DNA from: Balneola sp.
GTDB lineage: Bacteria > Bacteroidota > Rhodothermia > Balneolales > Balneolaceae
Assembly: GCA_003712055.1 (NCBI GenBank)
Contig: RHLJ01000001.1
Span: 992,001-1,056,000, forward strand
DNA length: 64,000 nt
Reading direction: 5' to 3'
Part shown: positions 10,701 to 20,090 of the stretch, one piece after another
How positions within the stretch are numbered: the stretch's first letter is position 1
How the letters are laid out: each line of letters begins with the position of its first letter
The notes under the pieces: model-generated
The model's input: the letters and a program-made list of their open reading frames with translations, nothing else
What the model was told of the DNA's origin: nothing
The model's database searches: none
Translations under genes and position numbers: made by a program

Positions 10701-10844
10701 GAAGTTTCACAAATGAAGTACAATGAAAGAAATTATTTGATGTTGGAAGAACTCAATGTCCGTCCAAGAACATCATACATTGCCAAATTAACCAATCCGA
10801 ACCCGGCATTGGTAGATGATACTAAACAGGAAGCTGCCCACTAA
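7791..10844 (+). CDS. actB: ActB, molybdopterin-like/iron-sulfur subunit of alternative complex III
   Basis: A 1017-residue fusion. The N-terminal two thirds resemble a molybdopterin oxidoreductase but without a visible cofactor ligand. The C-terminal part is a four-cluster ferredoxin domain with [11 protein letters not shown] (from about residue 776), [26 protein letters not shown] and CTYCVQRV...CQQACP. In the family it relays electrons from quinol oxidation to ActA on the periplasmic side. A Tat-like signal is seen at about residues 41-60 as [12 protein letters not shown], with Lys in place of the second Arg, followed by a Cys (GFAAC) that could be lipidated. The stop overlaps the ActC start by one base (TAATG). 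Confidence 0.95.
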   Translation: MSEVTQNTYWKSLNELAQNKEYQNFVEREFPENATELKDGVSRKGFLRVMGASIALAGFAACRRPVQKILPYSQQPEDIVPGIPLFYATAMPFQGNLTGLVVENHQGRPTKVEGNDLHPASLGNTNSYHQASILEMYDPDRSRSPLRNGSKATTDEFISFASEHFSDTNKNILFISEANSSPTFQSLKEEALNKFRNASWVTFEPFGENAIVEGAQIAFGSRLRTLYNYTNADVIVSLDDDFLSPTHPNNVEYAKQVTSRRKVTSTGDSMNRIYSVENGFTLTGSYADNRLRVKASEVEAFANALAGELSSRISGLNAFSGVSNKFTGDNFITAMADDLASHAGRCVVSIGFDHSPSAHAIINAINVALDNVGSTVSYLEVPSIDDQSNFESFSSAVSALNAGNVDTVVLLGTNPVFTAPADLSFASALSNAAEVIHFGSYRDESSTNANWHVARSHYLEAWGDGYSFGGARSVIQPQIQPLHDSLSDIEFLGAIVNGEKVSGHDLVKSTFNGYYRSNFENRWKDILHDGIDINDGYRTANVRLRSVSPSDATPINGIEIVIRPDYSLYDGRFANNGWLQELPDPMTKITWDNVALMSPATAASLGVENEDLVNVTVNGTSITIAAWIQPGHADESITLNAGYGKEGIGRVADVTSDTSQLFDSTVFSGGINVYPLVQSSALLFNSGSISKASGTYSIACVQDHHSLEGRDMYRQATLEKYKKTPEYASFAYVHKYEVPGQKEANEKGEDDLISLFDEQTYPDYEPQWGMAIDLNSCFGCGVCIIACQSENNIPVIGKREVSRGREMHWIRNDRYYMGDEHDPQAVHQPVPCMHCELAPCEQVCPVAATTHSDDGMNQMTYNRCIGTRYCANNCPFKVRRFNFFNYPKEYLTTGEDPDIIQMAMNPEVTVRFRGVMEKCTYCVQRVNRAKINTKIETGSPKPADGTVKTACQQACPADAIYFGDLTDKNSEVSQMKYNERNYLMLEELNVRPRTSYIAKLTNPNPALVDDTKQEAAH

Positions 10845-12271
10845 TGAGTAAATACGAATATATACCGGAACCCGCTCTTGTTAAGGGAAATCATGATTTT
10901 GCCAGTATCACTAAACTGGTTACTGATGTAAATCTTCGCCCTACTCCAAAATTATGGTACCTGTTCATGCTTATTTCGAATGCACTACTTGGTGTATTCC
11001 TTATTGCAGTTGGTTACCTGGTTTGGGAAGGAACCGGAATTTGGGGCTTAATGAACCCTGTTGGTTGGGGATGGGCGATTATCAACTTCGTATGGTGGGT
11101 TGGTATTGGTCACGCGGGAACTCTAATTTCTGCGATTTTATTCCTCTTTAGGCAAGATTGGCGTACTGCCATCAACCGATTTGCGGAAGCGATGACAATT
11201 TTTGCTGTAATCTGTGCCTTGATGTTCCCTGGTATTCACGTTGGAAGAATTTGGGTGATTTATTGGGTATTCCCGCTCCCAAATCAAATGGCAATGTGGC
11301 CAAACTTTAATTCTCCGCTACTTTGGGACGTATTTGCCGTTTCTACCTATTTCACCGTTTCACTGCTTTTCTGGTATGTAGGTCTTGTTCCGGATTTTGC
11401 TACGCTACGTGATAAAGCCACCGATAAAATTCGAAAGATAGCTTACGGTATCGCTTCATTAGGTTGGACAGGTAGTGGTCGTGCATGGTGGAATTACGAA
11501 AAAGCGTATATGATTTTAGCCGGTTTGGCTACTCCACTGGTACTTTCTGTACACACTATTGTATCCTTTGACTTCGCCGTTTCAATGATTCCGGGATGGC
11601 ACACTACCATCTTCCCTCCTTATTTCGTTGCTGGTGCGATTTTCTCAGGTTTTGCCATGGTGCTCACCTTAATGCTTGTTGCGCGAAAGGTGTATGGCAT
11701 GGAAGATATCATGACGGATGACCATATGGAGAAAATGAATATCATTATTCTGGTTACGGGTTCTATGGTAGGCTTTGCCTATATGATGGAGTTCTTCATT
11801 GCCTGGTATAGTGGTGTTGAATATGAAAAAGCAATTTTCATGCTGAGGGCGACCGGTCCATATGCCTGGGCATATTGGATTATGATGTTATGTAATGTGA
11901 TCTCTCCGCAGGTATTCTGGTCAAAGAAATTAAGACGCCACGTTGGATTCACTTTCTTTATTTCCATTGTGGTGAACATTGGTATGTGGTTCGAGCGATT
12001 CGTAATTACGGTTACTTCACTTGCCACCGACTATCTACCTTCATCCTGGGATTACTTCTCCCCAACCATTTGGGACGTACTTACTTATGTGGGAACCTTC
12101 GGTATCTTCTTTACTTTCTTCCTTGCATTCTTGCGCTTCCTGCCGATGATTGCGATCGCGGAGATTAAAGCGGTAATGCCACAGGCTGATCCTCATAATT
12201 ATGACGAGGAGACCCAGGAGTATCATCCCCACGAAATTGAAGTTCCAACCCCTAAAGCTGAAACGGTATAA
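10844..12271 (+). CDS. actC: ActC, NrfD-like quinol-oxidising membrane subunit
   Basis: A 475-residue polytopic membrane protein of the NrfD/PsrC type with about ten helices; in alternative complex III it carries a menaquinol site beside ActB. Hallmarks include the helix with [21 protein letters not shown] and the [17 protein letters not shown] stretch. The start overlaps the actB stop by one base, so the two are probably translationally coupled. A hydrophilic His/Glu-rich tail ends the protein. It is paralogous to ActF in the same operon. Confidence 0.94.
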   Translation: MSKYEYIPEPALVKGNHDFASITKLVTDVNLRPTPKLWYLFMLISNALLGVFLIAVGYLVWEGTGIWGLMNPVGWGWAIINFVWWVGIGHAGTLISAILFLFRQDWRTAINRFAEAMTIFAVICALMFPGIHVGRIWVIYWVFPLPNQMAMWPNFNSPLLWDVFAVSTYFTVSLLFWYVGLVPDFATLRDKATDKIRKIAYGIASLGWTGSGRAWWNYEKAYMILAGLATPLVLSVHTIVSFDFAVSMIPGWHTTIFPPYFVAGAIFSGFAMVLTLMLVARKVYGMEDIMTDDHMEKMNIIILVTGSMVGFAYMMEFFIAWYSGVEYEKAIFMLRATGPYAWAYWIMMLCNVISPQVFWSKKLRRHVGFTFFISIVVNIGMWFERFVITVTSLATDYLPSSWDYFSPTIWDVLTYVGTFGIFFTFFLAFLRFLPMIAIAEIKAVMPQADPHNYDEETQEYHPHEIEVPTPKAETV

Positions 12272-12276
12272 ATACT

Positions 12277-12825
12277 ATGAGTAAAGAAACCAATACTAAG
12301 CTTTACGGCATCCTCGCTGAATTCAAAAACCCAAAAGCGTTAATCGACGCTTCTAAAAAAGTGGTTGAAGCCGGATATGATAAATTTGATACTTACGCCC
12401 CTTTTCCGATTCATGGAATTGACAAGGCGATGAACCTTAAGAAATCCAAACTTGGATGGATTGTACTAGGTCATGGGTTACTCGGATTTAGTGGAGCAAT
12501 ACTTATGATGTACTGGATGTCAGCAATCGACTATCCAATCAATATCAGTGGAAAACCATTTTTTAATGCACCGGCATGGGTACCTGTTACTTTTGAATTA
12601 ACGGTACTTCTTTCTGCTTTTGGTGCAGTATTTGGAATGTTCTTCTTAAACGGACTTCCAAGACTTCATAACCCTTTATTTAATGTTGATCGCTTCAAGA
12701 AGGCTACTGATGATGGCTTTTTCGTATGTATTGAAGCGACAGACAGCAAATTCCAGGAAGATTTGGTTCGCCAGCTTTTTGAAGAAGCTGGAGCTACTCA
12801 TATCGAGGAAGTGTATGACGACTAA
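12277..12825 (+). CDS. actD: ActD, DUF3341 subunit of alternative complex III
   Basis: A 182-residue protein with the DUF3341 layout: a soluble N-terminal domain (LYGILAEFKNPKALIDASKKVVEAGYDKFDTYAPFPIHG), two transmembrane helices (about residues 58-82 and 96-125) and a soluble C-terminus. ActD is a structural membrane subunit of alternative complex III with no cofactor. It starts 5 bp after actC, and its 3' end lies 22 bp before the chosen start of actE. Confidence 0.92.
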   Translation: MSKETNTKLYGILAEFKNPKALIDASKKVVEAGYDKFDTYAPFPIHGIDKAMNLKKSKLGWIVLGHGLLGFSGAILMMYWMSAIDYPINISGKPFFNAPAWVPVTFELTVLLSAFGAVFGMFFLNGLPRLHNPLFNVDRFKKATDDGFFVCIEATDSKFQEDLVRQLFEEAGATHIEEVYDD

Positions 12826-12847
12826 CAGTAATCACCGAATATCATTC

Positions 12848-13846
12848 ATGCATTTAAAAAAGACACTTTCCATTGTTGTGCTAGGTGCTGTCCTAGTGGG
12901 ATGTAGAGGTACTGTTTCTGAGAAGCCTGCCATCCATCCTAACATGAACATGGATCAGCAACCAAGAAAAGAAGCACAGGAGGAAAATGCCTTCTTTGAA
13001 GATGGCCGCTCTATGCGCCCTCCTGTTGAAGGAACCGTTGCTCGGGGTTACCGAAAAGCTGACTTGGCTTATTATGAAGGAGTTGATGAAAACGGTGAGT
13101 GGGTTGAAAACACTCCTGTAGAATTCACCAGATCCTTCCTTTACAGAGGAAAAGAGCGCTACGAAATTTACTGTACTCCATGTCATGGAATAACTGGAGA
13201 TGGACAAGGTATTATTATGACCGGGCAATACGGTTATGTGCCTGCTCCTACCTTCCACCAGGCTCGATTAAGAGAAGCTCCCGATGGCGAGCTTTATTCA
13301 GCTATCTACAATGGAGTACGAAATATGCCTTCCTATGCACATCAGGTTAAAGTTGAAGACCGATGGGCTATTGTAGGATATATCCGAGCATTGCAAGCAA
13401 GTCAAAATGCAAGTGAAGAAGAAATTGCTGAATACGACATTGACCTGGATGAATTACAAGCTGAATTTACAGCAGAAGAAGAAAGGCTTGCTGCACTCGA
13501 AGAAGCAAGAACTCCACAGGATGCAGGAGTCGTTGCCATTGCTGCTAGAGGAGAGGAATTAATTACTCAATATGCTTGCGCTGTTTGTCACTCTAACGAT
13601 GGAAGTTCTTTAATTGGCCCATCATGGTTAAATGTTTATGGCAGTGAAGGCCAAGTGGTAACTGAGGCAGGTGAAACGATTACTGTTGTTAAGGATGACG
13701 AATATCTCATAGAATCGATTGTTAATCCTTACGCCAAAATCGTAGACGGATATGATCCACTTATGGCTAATGCTTATGGATCTCTTTCAGAAAGCGACCT
13801 GCAATCAATCGTGGAATATTTGAAAACCATCACGGATAATAACTAA
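12848..13846 (+). CDS. actE: ActE, dihaem cytochrome c lipoprotein of alternative complex III
   Basis: A 332-residue periplasmic lipoprotein with lipobox LVGC. It holds two haem-binding motifs, CTPCH (residues 109-113) and CAVCH (244-248), separated by an acidic, Glu-rich linker. The first domain matches the single-haem ActE known from Rhodothermus and Flavobacterium complexes. The second is an additional class I cytochrome domain closely resembling the C-terminal domain of CtaC four genes downstream. I chose the ATG 12848 because it gives a clean lipoprotein signal; the open frame runs upstream into actD, and an ATG at 12815 would only add a hydrophilic leader. Its likely job is to export electrons from complex III to the oxidase. 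Confidence 0.93.
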   Translation: MHLKKTLSIVVLGAVLVGCRGTVSEKPAIHPNMNMDQQPRKEAQEENAFFEDGRSMRPPVEGTVARGYRKADLAYYEGVDENGEWVENTPVEFTRSFLYRGKERYEIYCTPCHGITGDGQGIIMTGQYGYVPAPTFHQARLREAPDGELYSAIYNGVRNMPSYAHQVKVEDRWAIVGYIRALQASQNASEEEIAEYDIDLDELQAEFTAEEERLAALEEARTPQDAGVVAIAARGEELITQYACAVCHSNDGSSLIGPSWLNVYGSEGQVVTEAGETITVVKDDEYLIESIVNPYAKIVDGYDPLMANAYGSLSESDLQSIVEYLKTITDNN

Positions 13847-13872
13847 GAGATTTTTGCTTAAACACATATACA

Positions 13873-15087
13873 ATGAGTCATAAGCCTACAATAACAGATT
13901 CTTTACAATTCTCACCAGACAGCAAGCTGCCCCAAATTTTGTTTGGAGTTGGTGCTGTTGGATTAGTTGCTAGCGTGATCGGCTACTTCGTTAATTCAGA
14001 ACAATTCTTCTTCTCCTACTTAGTAAGTTTTACCTTTTTCACTGGTATTGCTCTTGCATCGGTATTTATGGTGATGTTTCACCACATCACTAAGTCTAAG
14101 TGGGGAGTAGTTGTTAGAAGGATTCCTGAAACTTTCGGTTCTAACCTTTGGATTTGGGCACTGTTCTTCATTCCTATATTACTAGGAATGCACACGTTGT
14201 ACCATCATTGGACCGAGCCTTCGCTTTTCGATCCGAATTCACCAAACTACGACTATATAGTAGCTGGTAAAGAAGCTTATTTGAATACTCCTTTCTTCAT
14301 TATTAGACAGATCATTTATTTTGCCATATGGGGATTTGTGGGCCATAAACTTTATAAAGCTTCTGTAGAACTTGAGAAAACGGGTGATTGGGGAATTACC
14401 ACATTAATGAGAAAAGTCAGTGCTCCTGCAATTCCTCTGTTTGGACTTTCTATTGCTTTTGCCAGCTTTGACTGGTTAATGTCTCTGGATCCTCACTGGT
14501 TTTCAACCATGTTTGGAGTGTATTTCTTCGCTATAAGTTTCCAGAGTTTCTGGGCTATCATGATTTTAATGGTATTCTTCCTCCACAGAAACGGATACCT
14601 AAAAAATACCATTGGTCAGGCACACCTTTATGATCTTGGTGCATGGCTCTTCGCTTTTACAGTATTCTACGCGTACATAGCATTTAGCCAGTTCCTGTTA
14701 ATCTATTATGCTAACCTTCCGGAAGAAACACTTTGGTTCTACCACAGAATGGAAGGTAATTGGAAATACATTACCTATGGTTTATTGCTATTCCGTTTTG
14801 TTCTGCCATTCCTGGTATTACTGAACAGAGAGCAAAAACACCGAAAAGGAGTACTAAGGTTTGTTGCTATCGTCGTAGTAGTGATGCACTTCCTCGAAAT
14901 TTATTGGATTGCAATGCCTACGCTCAGCGAACACGGAATTCACTTTAGCTGGATTGACATTACCACATTTTTAGGGCTTGGTGGGATGTTCTTTGGGCTA
15001 TTCTTTCACAAGTTCAAACAAAACAGCATGATTCCAGAGAATGACCCAAGATTGGATGAGTGCCTTGAAAAAACGTATCACCACTAA
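13873..15087 (+). CDS. actF: ActF, second NrfD-like membrane subunit of alternative complex III
   Basis: A 404-residue polytopic membrane protein with about ten helices, a paralogue of ActC. The central helices carry the ActF-typical patterns FASFDWLMSLDPHWFSTMFG and HLYDLGAWLFAFTVFYAYIAFSQFLL. In solved complexes ActF sits beside ActC and is thought to contribute to proton movement or to structure. It starts 26 bp after actE and is followed at 14 bp by the small membrane protein gene. Confidence 0.93.
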   Translation: MSHKPTITDSLQFSPDSKLPQILFGVGAVGLVASVIGYFVNSEQFFFSYLVSFTFFTGIALASVFMVMFHHITKSKWGVVVRRIPETFGSNLWIWALFFIPILLGMHTLYHHWTEPSLFDPNSPNYDYIVAGKEAYLNTPFFIIRQIIYFAIWGFVGHKLYKASVELEKTGDWGITTLMRKVSAPAIPLFGLSIAFASFDWLMSLDPHWFSTMFGVYFFAISFQSFWAIMILMVFFLHRNGYLKNTIGQAHLYDLGAWLFAFTVFYAYIAFSQFLLIYYANLPEETLWFYHRMEGNWKYITYGLLLFRFVLPFLVLLNREQKHRKGVLRFVAIVVVVMHFLEIYWIAMPTLSEHGIHFSWIDITTFLGLGGMFFGLFFHKFKQNSMIPENDPRLDECLEKTYHH

Positions 15088-15100
15088 TATTTGATCGATT

Positions 15101-15484
15101 ATGTCGGATCACATTGAAGATTCAAAGACTAAGATTTCTACTACCTCAGGAGATGAAGTTACTCTTGAGACCGTAGATAGCTCATTTGCTGGCGCCGTTA
15201 CTCACGGTGTTAATGATGACAACATGGATTATGGTACACTCTTCTTTTGGTCAGGATTAGGGATTGTCACGGTGATAGTATTTGTTGTGGGATTAATCTT
15301 TTTTGCTCAGTTTAGTTTCTTAAATGCACAGAGAACCGTTTCTGAAAATAGTTCATATACTGAAATCACAGAAATGAGGGCATCTCAAACCGAGCAATTA
15401 AACTCTTTTGGTGTTGTTGATCTGGAAGATGGTGTATACCATATCCCAATCGATGAAGCCATCAATAATATAGCTGTCGATTAA
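15101..15484 (+). CDS. Small single-helix protein between actF and sco
   Basis: A 127-residue protein not assignable to a named family. It has a hydrophilic, Ser/Thr/Asp-rich N-terminus (about 45 residues), one transmembrane helix (about 47-70) and a C-terminal part ending in the motif VYHIPIDEAINNIAVD. Similar short proteins with a terminal I-P-I-D-x-A motif sit at this place in other act-cta clusters, as I recall, so it may be a small accessory subunit or assembly factor of complex III or the oxidase. No Cys or His pair suggests a metal site. It is embedded in the operon, 14 bp after actF and 6 bp before sco. Confidence 0.65.
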   Translation: MSDHIEDSKTKISTTSGDEVTLETVDSSFAGAVTHGVNDDNMDYGTLFFWSGLGIVTVIVFVVGLIFFAQFSFLNAQRTVSENSSYTEITEMRASQTEQLNSFGVVDLEDGVYHIPIDEAINNIAVD

Positions 15485-15490
15485 TTACTG

Positions 15491-16324
15491 ATGAGACGCA
15501 TTGCACTGTTAGCATTTTATTTGCCTGCAGTGCTCCTGATTCCTTTTAAAGCTGAAGCTCAACTTAACAAAGAGCAGCCCGAAGCACTGCAAGGCGTTGG
15601 AGTAGATGAATTTTTAGGAGAATACATCCCCTTAGATGCCAAATTCTCAAATTCGCTAGGTGATAGTGTAACTATCGGCTCCCTCCTTTCTGAAGACAGA
15701 CCAGTTATTCTGAATCCTCTTTACTACGAATGCCCTATGCTTTGTGGCCTGGTAATTGACGGTGTATTGAATGTGGCTGATGATCTGGCATGGCAAGTTG
15801 GAAAAGAATACGACATCATCTCTTTTAGTATCGATCCGGAAGAAAATCACGAGCTAGCCGCTTCATATAAAGAAAGATATGTATCAAAACTTAACCAGCC
15901 TCGCGCACAGGAAGGCTGGCATTTCTTAACCGGCAAGAAATCAGAAATTGATAAAATTATTGATGCTGTAGGTTTTAAATACAATGAGGTAGAGGGAACC
16001 GGGGAATTTGCACATAGTGCTGCTATCATTATGTTGAGCCCGGAAGGGAAAATCACCCGCTATCTTTATGGCATTCAATACAATGAATTTGATGTACGCA
16101 ATGCACTGTATGAATCAGCCGATGGAAAGATCGGAAGTACCCTCGAAAAGGTACTTATGTTTTGCTATCAATTTGATCCAAATTCCAATAGTTATGTACC
16201 TGTAGCTGTCAATATTATGAAGGTTGGCGGCTTGGCTACACTAATAATTCTTGGTATCTTTCTCAGCCTCTTTTGGCTTCGCGAAAGATCAAAAAAAGTA
16301 ACCACTAATATCGATTTCCAATAA
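15491..16324 (+). CDS. SCO1/SenC family copper chaperone for the CuA site
   Basis: A 277-residue thioredoxin-fold protein that delivers copper to, or reduces the thiols of, the CuA centre of CtaC. It has an N-terminal signal peptide, the copper ligands CPMLC (CxxxC) inside NPLYYECPMLC, and the distal His in EFAHSAAIIML. A C-terminal transmembrane helix with a basic stop-transfer (LRERSKK) anchors it, an arrangement seen in SCO proteins of this lineage. The stop overlaps the ctaC start by one base, which fits translational coupling to its client. Confidence 0.93.
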   Translation: MRRIALLAFYLPAVLLIPFKAEAQLNKEQPEALQGVGVDEFLGEYIPLDAKFSNSLGDSVTIGSLLSEDRPVILNPLYYECPMLCGLVIDGVLNVADDLAWQVGKEYDIISFSIDPEENHELAASYKERYVSKLNQPRAQEGWHFLTGKKSEIDKIIDAVGFKYNEVEGTGEFAHSAAIIMLSPEGKITRYLYGIQYNEFDVRNALYESADGKIGSTLEKVLMFCYQFDPNSNSYVPVAVNIMKVGGLATLIILGIFLSLFWLRERSKKVTTNIDFQ

Positions 16325-17265
16325 TGGGCAGACTATTCGATTTCATGCTCCCGGAAAATAAATCTCCGCTTACGGCAGATTCAACCGACGGGCTTTTTCA
16401 CTTCATCAATGAAGTGAGTCTCATCTTCTTAATTGGTATAACAATAGCACTTGTTTACTTCGCCATTAAATACAGAAGAAAATCAGAAGACGACAAAACT
16501 CCTGTAATCACTCACAATAATACTCTTGAAATTACCTGGTCGGTAATCCCCCTTCTCATCGTTATGGTGATCTTTGGGTGGGGATATTCTGGTTGGTTGA
16601 ATCTTAAAGCAGTACCGGATGATGCCTATGAAATTCATGTTACTGGTTTTAAGTGGAACTGGAGCGTGAGCTACGAAAATGGAGCACAAACTTTGAATGA
16701 AATCCATGTTCCAAAAGGACGTCCCATTAAGTTGGTAATGCAATCACGAGATGTATTGCACTCTTTCTTTGTTCCAGATTATAGAGTAAAGCATGATGTG
16801 GTTCCGGGACGTTATACCTACGTATGGTTCCAGGCTGAAGAGTCAGGCGAATCTGTGGTATTCTGTACTGAATATTGTGGAACCAGCCATTCCGATATGT
16901 TAGCTAAAGTAATTGTTCATGAGCCTGAAGATTTTGAAACCTGGCTGGAGCTTAATGGTGGGGGTGTTCAGGGCACACCAGTTGAGCAAGGGCAACAACT
17001 TGTTGAGCTTCAAGGGTGTCAAACCTGTCACTCTGTGGATGGCTCACCTATGATTGGCCCAACCTTTAAAGGTATTTGGGGCAGAACAGAGCAACTTGCT
17101 GATGGTAGTTCTTACACTGTTGATGAAAATTATATCAGAGAATCTATTCTTTACCCTGGAGAGAAAGTCGTTGCTGGATATGACAATGTAATGACTCCTT
17201 ATGAGGGGCGTCTAAGCGACGATGAAATCACAAATATCATAGAATATCTAAAAACACTTGAGTGA
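16324..17265 (+). CDS. ctaC: Cytochrome c oxidase subunit II with fused cytochrome c (caa3 type)
   Basis: A 313-residue subunit II. Two N-terminal helices precede a cupredoxin domain with the complete CuA set: the His in VLHSFF, then [12 protein letters not shown] (Cys 181, Cys 185, His 189, Met 192). A C-terminal cytochrome c domain starts near residue 220 with CQTCH (232-236) and ends with the standard IIEYLKTL helix. The fusion defines a caa3 oxidase that takes electrons through its own cytochrome. No cleavable signal is needed. The CtaD start lies 1 bp after the stop. Confidence 0.96.
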   Translation: MGRLFDFMLPENKSPLTADSTDGLFHFINEVSLIFLIGITIALVYFAIKYRRKSEDDKTPVITHNNTLEITWSVIPLLIVMVIFGWGYSGWLNLKAVPDDAYEIHVTGFKWNWSVSYENGAQTLNEIHVPKGRPIKLVMQSRDVLHSFFVPDYRVKHDVVPGRYTYVWFQAEESGESVVFCTEYCGTSHSDMLAKVIVHEPEDFETWLELNGGGVQGTPVEQGQQLVELQGCQTCHSVDGSPMIGPTFKGIWGRTEQLADGSSYTVDENYIRESILYPGEKVVAGYDNVMTPYEGRLSDDEITNIIEYLKTLE

Positions 17266-17266
17266 T

Positions 17267-19000
17267 ATGGCTACAGCGGAAACTAAAAATATGACTACGC
17301 TACAAGTAAAGAGGTTTATCCCTTCTGAGAATCCAACTAACACCTATCTGACTGATGAGAAAGGTGTTTGGGCATGGATGACTACAGTTGACCACAAGAA
17401 AATCGGGATTATGTACCTCGTCTCAGTAGCAATCTTCTTTGCTGTGGCAGGCTTTTTGGCTATTGCATTAAGAACTGAGCTTTGGACACCGGCAAAAACT
17501 TTTATCGAAGCAGACACCTATAACCAGCTATTTACCATTCATGGTGCATTAATGGTATTCTTTGTTTTGATCCCAAGTATCCCTGCTGCGTTGGGTAACT
17601 TTGTTCTTCCAATGCAATTAGGGGCAAAGGATGTGGCCTTCCCCAGATTAAACCTGGCTAGTTTCTACATTTATGTGATTGGGGCTATCTTCACATTTGT
17701 ATCGCTTACGAAAGGCGGTTTTGATACTGGCTGGACGTTCTACACTCCGTACAGTTCTGACACTAACTCTTTAGGCGTGATTTGGGTAACCCTTGGGGTA
17801 TTCATCCTGGGATTCTCTTCGATCCTGACCGGTACAAATTTCATTACTACCATTCATAAGTTAAGAGCACCAGGTATCACCTGGAATCGACTTCCTTTGA
17901 ATATTTGGGCATTGTATGCCACTTCTATTATCCAGGTGTTAGCTACTCCTGTACTTGCAATAACTATCCTTCTCCTTTCTATGGAGAATATTTTAGACAT
18001 TGGAATTTTTGATCCGGCTAAAGGTGGTGATCCGGTATTATACCAGCATTTCTTCTGGTTCTACTCCCACCCTGCTGTATACATTATGATCGTTCCTGGC
18101 TTTGGAATTATCTCTGAGGTTATTTCGACCTTTTCTAAGAAAACAGTATTTGGATATTGGGCGATTGCACTTTCGTCTTTGGCAATTGCATTTATTGGGT
18201 TCCTTGTTTGGGGACACCATATGTTTACCTCAGGTCAATCTGCAGTGGCAACTACCGTGTTCTCATTCCTAACCTTCCTTGTTGGTATCCCAACAGGTAT
18301 TAAGATTTTCAACTGGATAGCAACCCTCTATAAAGGTTCGATTGATATGAAGACACCTATGTTGTATGTCTTCATCTTCTTGTTCTTATTCTCAATTGGT
18401 GGTTTTACCGGGATTATGCTTGGAGCGCTTTCTGTAGATATCCATTTACATGATACCTATTACGTGGTAGCTCACTTTCACTATGTAATGATGGGTGGAA
18501 CATTAATTGCACTACTTGCGGGACTGCATTACTGGTGGCCAAAAATGACTGGTAAGATGTACAACGAAACATGGGGAAGAATTGCAGCAGTGCTGATCTT
18601 CATCGGCTTCAACATGACTTTCCTTCCACAGTTTATTATGGGATCTCAAGGAATGCCTAGACGTTATTATAACTACATCGATCAGTTCCAGCCATTCCAT
18701 CAGACTTCAACGATTGGCTCCTATATTCTAGGAGTAGGCTTCCTGATCATTTTAGTTTACTTACTTCATTCTTTATTCGCAGGAAAGAAGGCTCCATCTA
18801 ACCCATGGAATAGCCGGGCATTAGAATGGCAATCCACTTCTCCTCCGGATTTCCACAACTTCAGTCACACCCCTGTTGTAATTAATGGGCCATATGACTA
18901 CCACAAACCAATGGAAGAATTCCAACTTGGACTAGCAGTTTCTCATAATGGCCATGGTGAACACCATGAGACAGAAACTCAAGAAACTGAAAAAGCTTAA
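17267..19000 (+). CDS. ctaD: Cytochrome c oxidase subunit I (haem-copper catalytic subunit)
   Basis: A 577-residue subunit I with twelve predicted helices. Seen are the low-spin haem His in [10 protein letters not shown], the CuB His and cross-linked Tyr region [10 protein letters not shown], the CuB His pair in WGHHMFTSG, and the haem a/a3 ligands in [17 protein letters not shown]. It reduces oxygen to water and pumps protons. The YSHPAVY pattern with the downstream Tyr is A-type-like. The start is put at the ATG 17267; a TTG three codons upstream overlaps ctaC and is less likely. The C-terminal tail is His/Glu-rich. Confidence 0.96.
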   Translation: MATAETKNMTTLQVKRFIPSENPTNTYLTDEKGVWAWMTTVDHKKIGIMYLVSVAIFFAVAGFLAIALRTELWTPAKTFIEADTYNQLFTIHGALMVFFVLIPSIPAALGNFVLPMQLGAKDVAFPRLNLASFYIYVIGAIFTFVSLTKGGFDTGWTFYTPYSSDTNSLGVIWVTLGVFILGFSSILTGTNFITTIHKLRAPGITWNRLPLNIWALYATSIIQVLATPVLAITILLLSMENILDIGIFDPAKGGDPVLYQHFFWFYSHPAVYIMIVPGFGIISEVISTFSKKTVFGYWAIALSSLAIAFIGFLVWGHHMFTSGQSAVATTVFSFLTFLVGIPTGIKIFNWIATLYKGSIDMKTPMLYVFIFLFLFSIGGFTGIMLGALSVDIHLHDTYYVVAHFHYVMMGGTLIALLAGLHYWWPKMTGKMYNETWGRIAAVLIFIGFNMTFLPQFIMGSQGMPRRYYNYIDQFQPFHQTSTIGSYILGVGFLIILVYLLHSLFAGKKAPSNPWNSRALEWQSTSPPDFHNFSHTPVVINGPYDYHKPMEEFQLGLAVSHNGHGEHHETETQETEKA

Positions 19001-19023
19001 TTAACCTTATACCTAAACACTAA

Positions 19024-19689
19024 ATGGCGAATCATTCAGCTTCCCAACCAGCTCATGTTCAGCATCATTTTGTGGATTCGGATCAACAATTCGAATCAGC
19101 CAAAATGGGAATGTGGGTCTTTTTGGTAAACGAAATCCTCTTTTTCGGCGGGCTATTCTGCGCATATATCATATTCAGAGCCTGGTATCCTGAACTTTTT
19201 ACACAAGCGGCCCTGGAGTTAAATAAACTTTGGGGAGGGGTAAACACCGTTGTTCTTATTGGTAGTTCTTTAACTGTAGCAATGGCTATCCGTTCTGCGC
19301 AAAAGAATCAAATCCGTGGATTGCGGATAAATCTATTGATTACCATTGCACTAGCGTGTGTCTTCATGGTGATCAAGTACTTTGAGTATGAGCATAAGCT
19401 ACACCTAGGGATCGCTCCTGGTTCTTTCTGGAATCCTACTCCGGAAATCCTAAGTGAGCTTTCGCACCCAAAGGCCAATATCTTCTTTGGGATTTATTAT
19501 ATGATGACCGGTATTCACGGCCTCCACGTTCTGGTCGGTATTGGATTGATGATTTGGTTATACATCCGTGCTGGAAAAGGCCATTTCAACAGTGAATACT
19601 ATACTCCGGTTGAAATCACAGGATTATACTGGCACTTAGTTGACTTGATCTGGATTTTCCTATTCCCACTACTATACTTAATTGAATGA
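19024..19689 (+). CDS. ctaE: Cytochrome c oxidase subunit III
   Basis: A 221-residue membrane protein with about five helices, shorter than the seven-helix mitochondrial form and typical of caa3 operons. The family pattern is clear: MGMWVFLVNEILFFGGLF near the start, GIYYMMTGIHGLHVLVG in the middle, and the C-terminal WHLVDLIWIFLFPLLYL. It stabilises subunit I and lines a proton-uptake path. It follows ctaD by 23 bp. Confidence 0.95.
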   Translation: MANHSASQPAHVQHHFVDSDQQFESAKMGMWVFLVNEILFFGGLFCAYIIFRAWYPELFTQAALELNKLWGGVNTVVLIGSSLTVAMAIRSAQKNQIRGLRINLLITIALACVFMVIKYFEYEHKLHLGIAPGSFWNPTPEILSELSHPKANIFFGIYYMMTGIHGLHVLVGIGLMIWLYIRAGKGHFNSEYYTPVEITGLYWHLVDLIWIFLFPLLYLIE

Positions 19690-19702
19690 GAGGTTTTTAG
19701 AA

Positions 19703-20017
19703 ATGAGCGAACACAATCACGAACATCACGTTTCTTCGGTAAAACAACTTTGGTCAGTAGGTACTGCATTATTTATCCTCACCATACTTACAGTTGTGGT
19801 TTCTAATCTGGGACTACCTGCTCCTTTTGATATTATATCAGCACTTATTATTGCTTTCGGTAAAGCATACTTAGTAGCTGCATTCTTCATGGGACTATAC
19901 TGGGATAATAAATTTAACACCCTCCTTCTTATTGGAGCCTTTGTATTCTTTATAATCATGGTAACTATTACTATGCTAGATACTATGTTCCGGAACGATG
20001 TAGTTCCATCTTTTTAA
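19703..20017 (+). CDS. ctaF: Cytochrome c oxidase subunit IV
   Basis: A 104-residue protein with a His-rich N-terminus (MSEHNHEHH) and three predicted helices, matching the bacterial COX4/CtaF family that completes small four-subunit oxidases. I use the ATG 19703; a longer TTG start at 19682 overlaps ctaE. A GAGAGG sequence lies about 11 nt before the ATG. It is the last gene of the operon; a strong terminator begins about 20 bp later. Confidence 0.9.
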   Translation: MSEHNHEHHVSSVKQLWSVGTALFILTILTVVVSNLGLPAPFDIISALIIAFGKAYLVAAFFMGLYWDNKFNTLLLIGAFVFFIIMVTITMLDTMFRNDVVPSF

Positions 20018-20038
20018 AAGAATGATCATACATTTTAC

Positions 20039-20071
20039 AAGCCCTCTCGCTTTAGCGTGGGGGCTTTTTTT
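20039..20071 (+). terminator. Intrinsic terminator of the act-cta operon
   Basis: A GC-rich stem of about 12 bp (20039-20050 with 20055-20066) has one mismatch, a TTTA loop and a run of Ts reaching 20071. It is the clearest intrinsic terminator in the window and closes the respiratory operon before the MBL-fold gene. Confidence 0.92.
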
Positions 20072-20090
20072 ATATTAAAAGAAAAAACTT

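Noticed and set aside
12683-12847. N-terminal extension of ActE into actD
   Set aside because: The extra residues overlap the actD gene and would bury the lipoprotein signal; ATG 12848 gives a normal lipobox leader.
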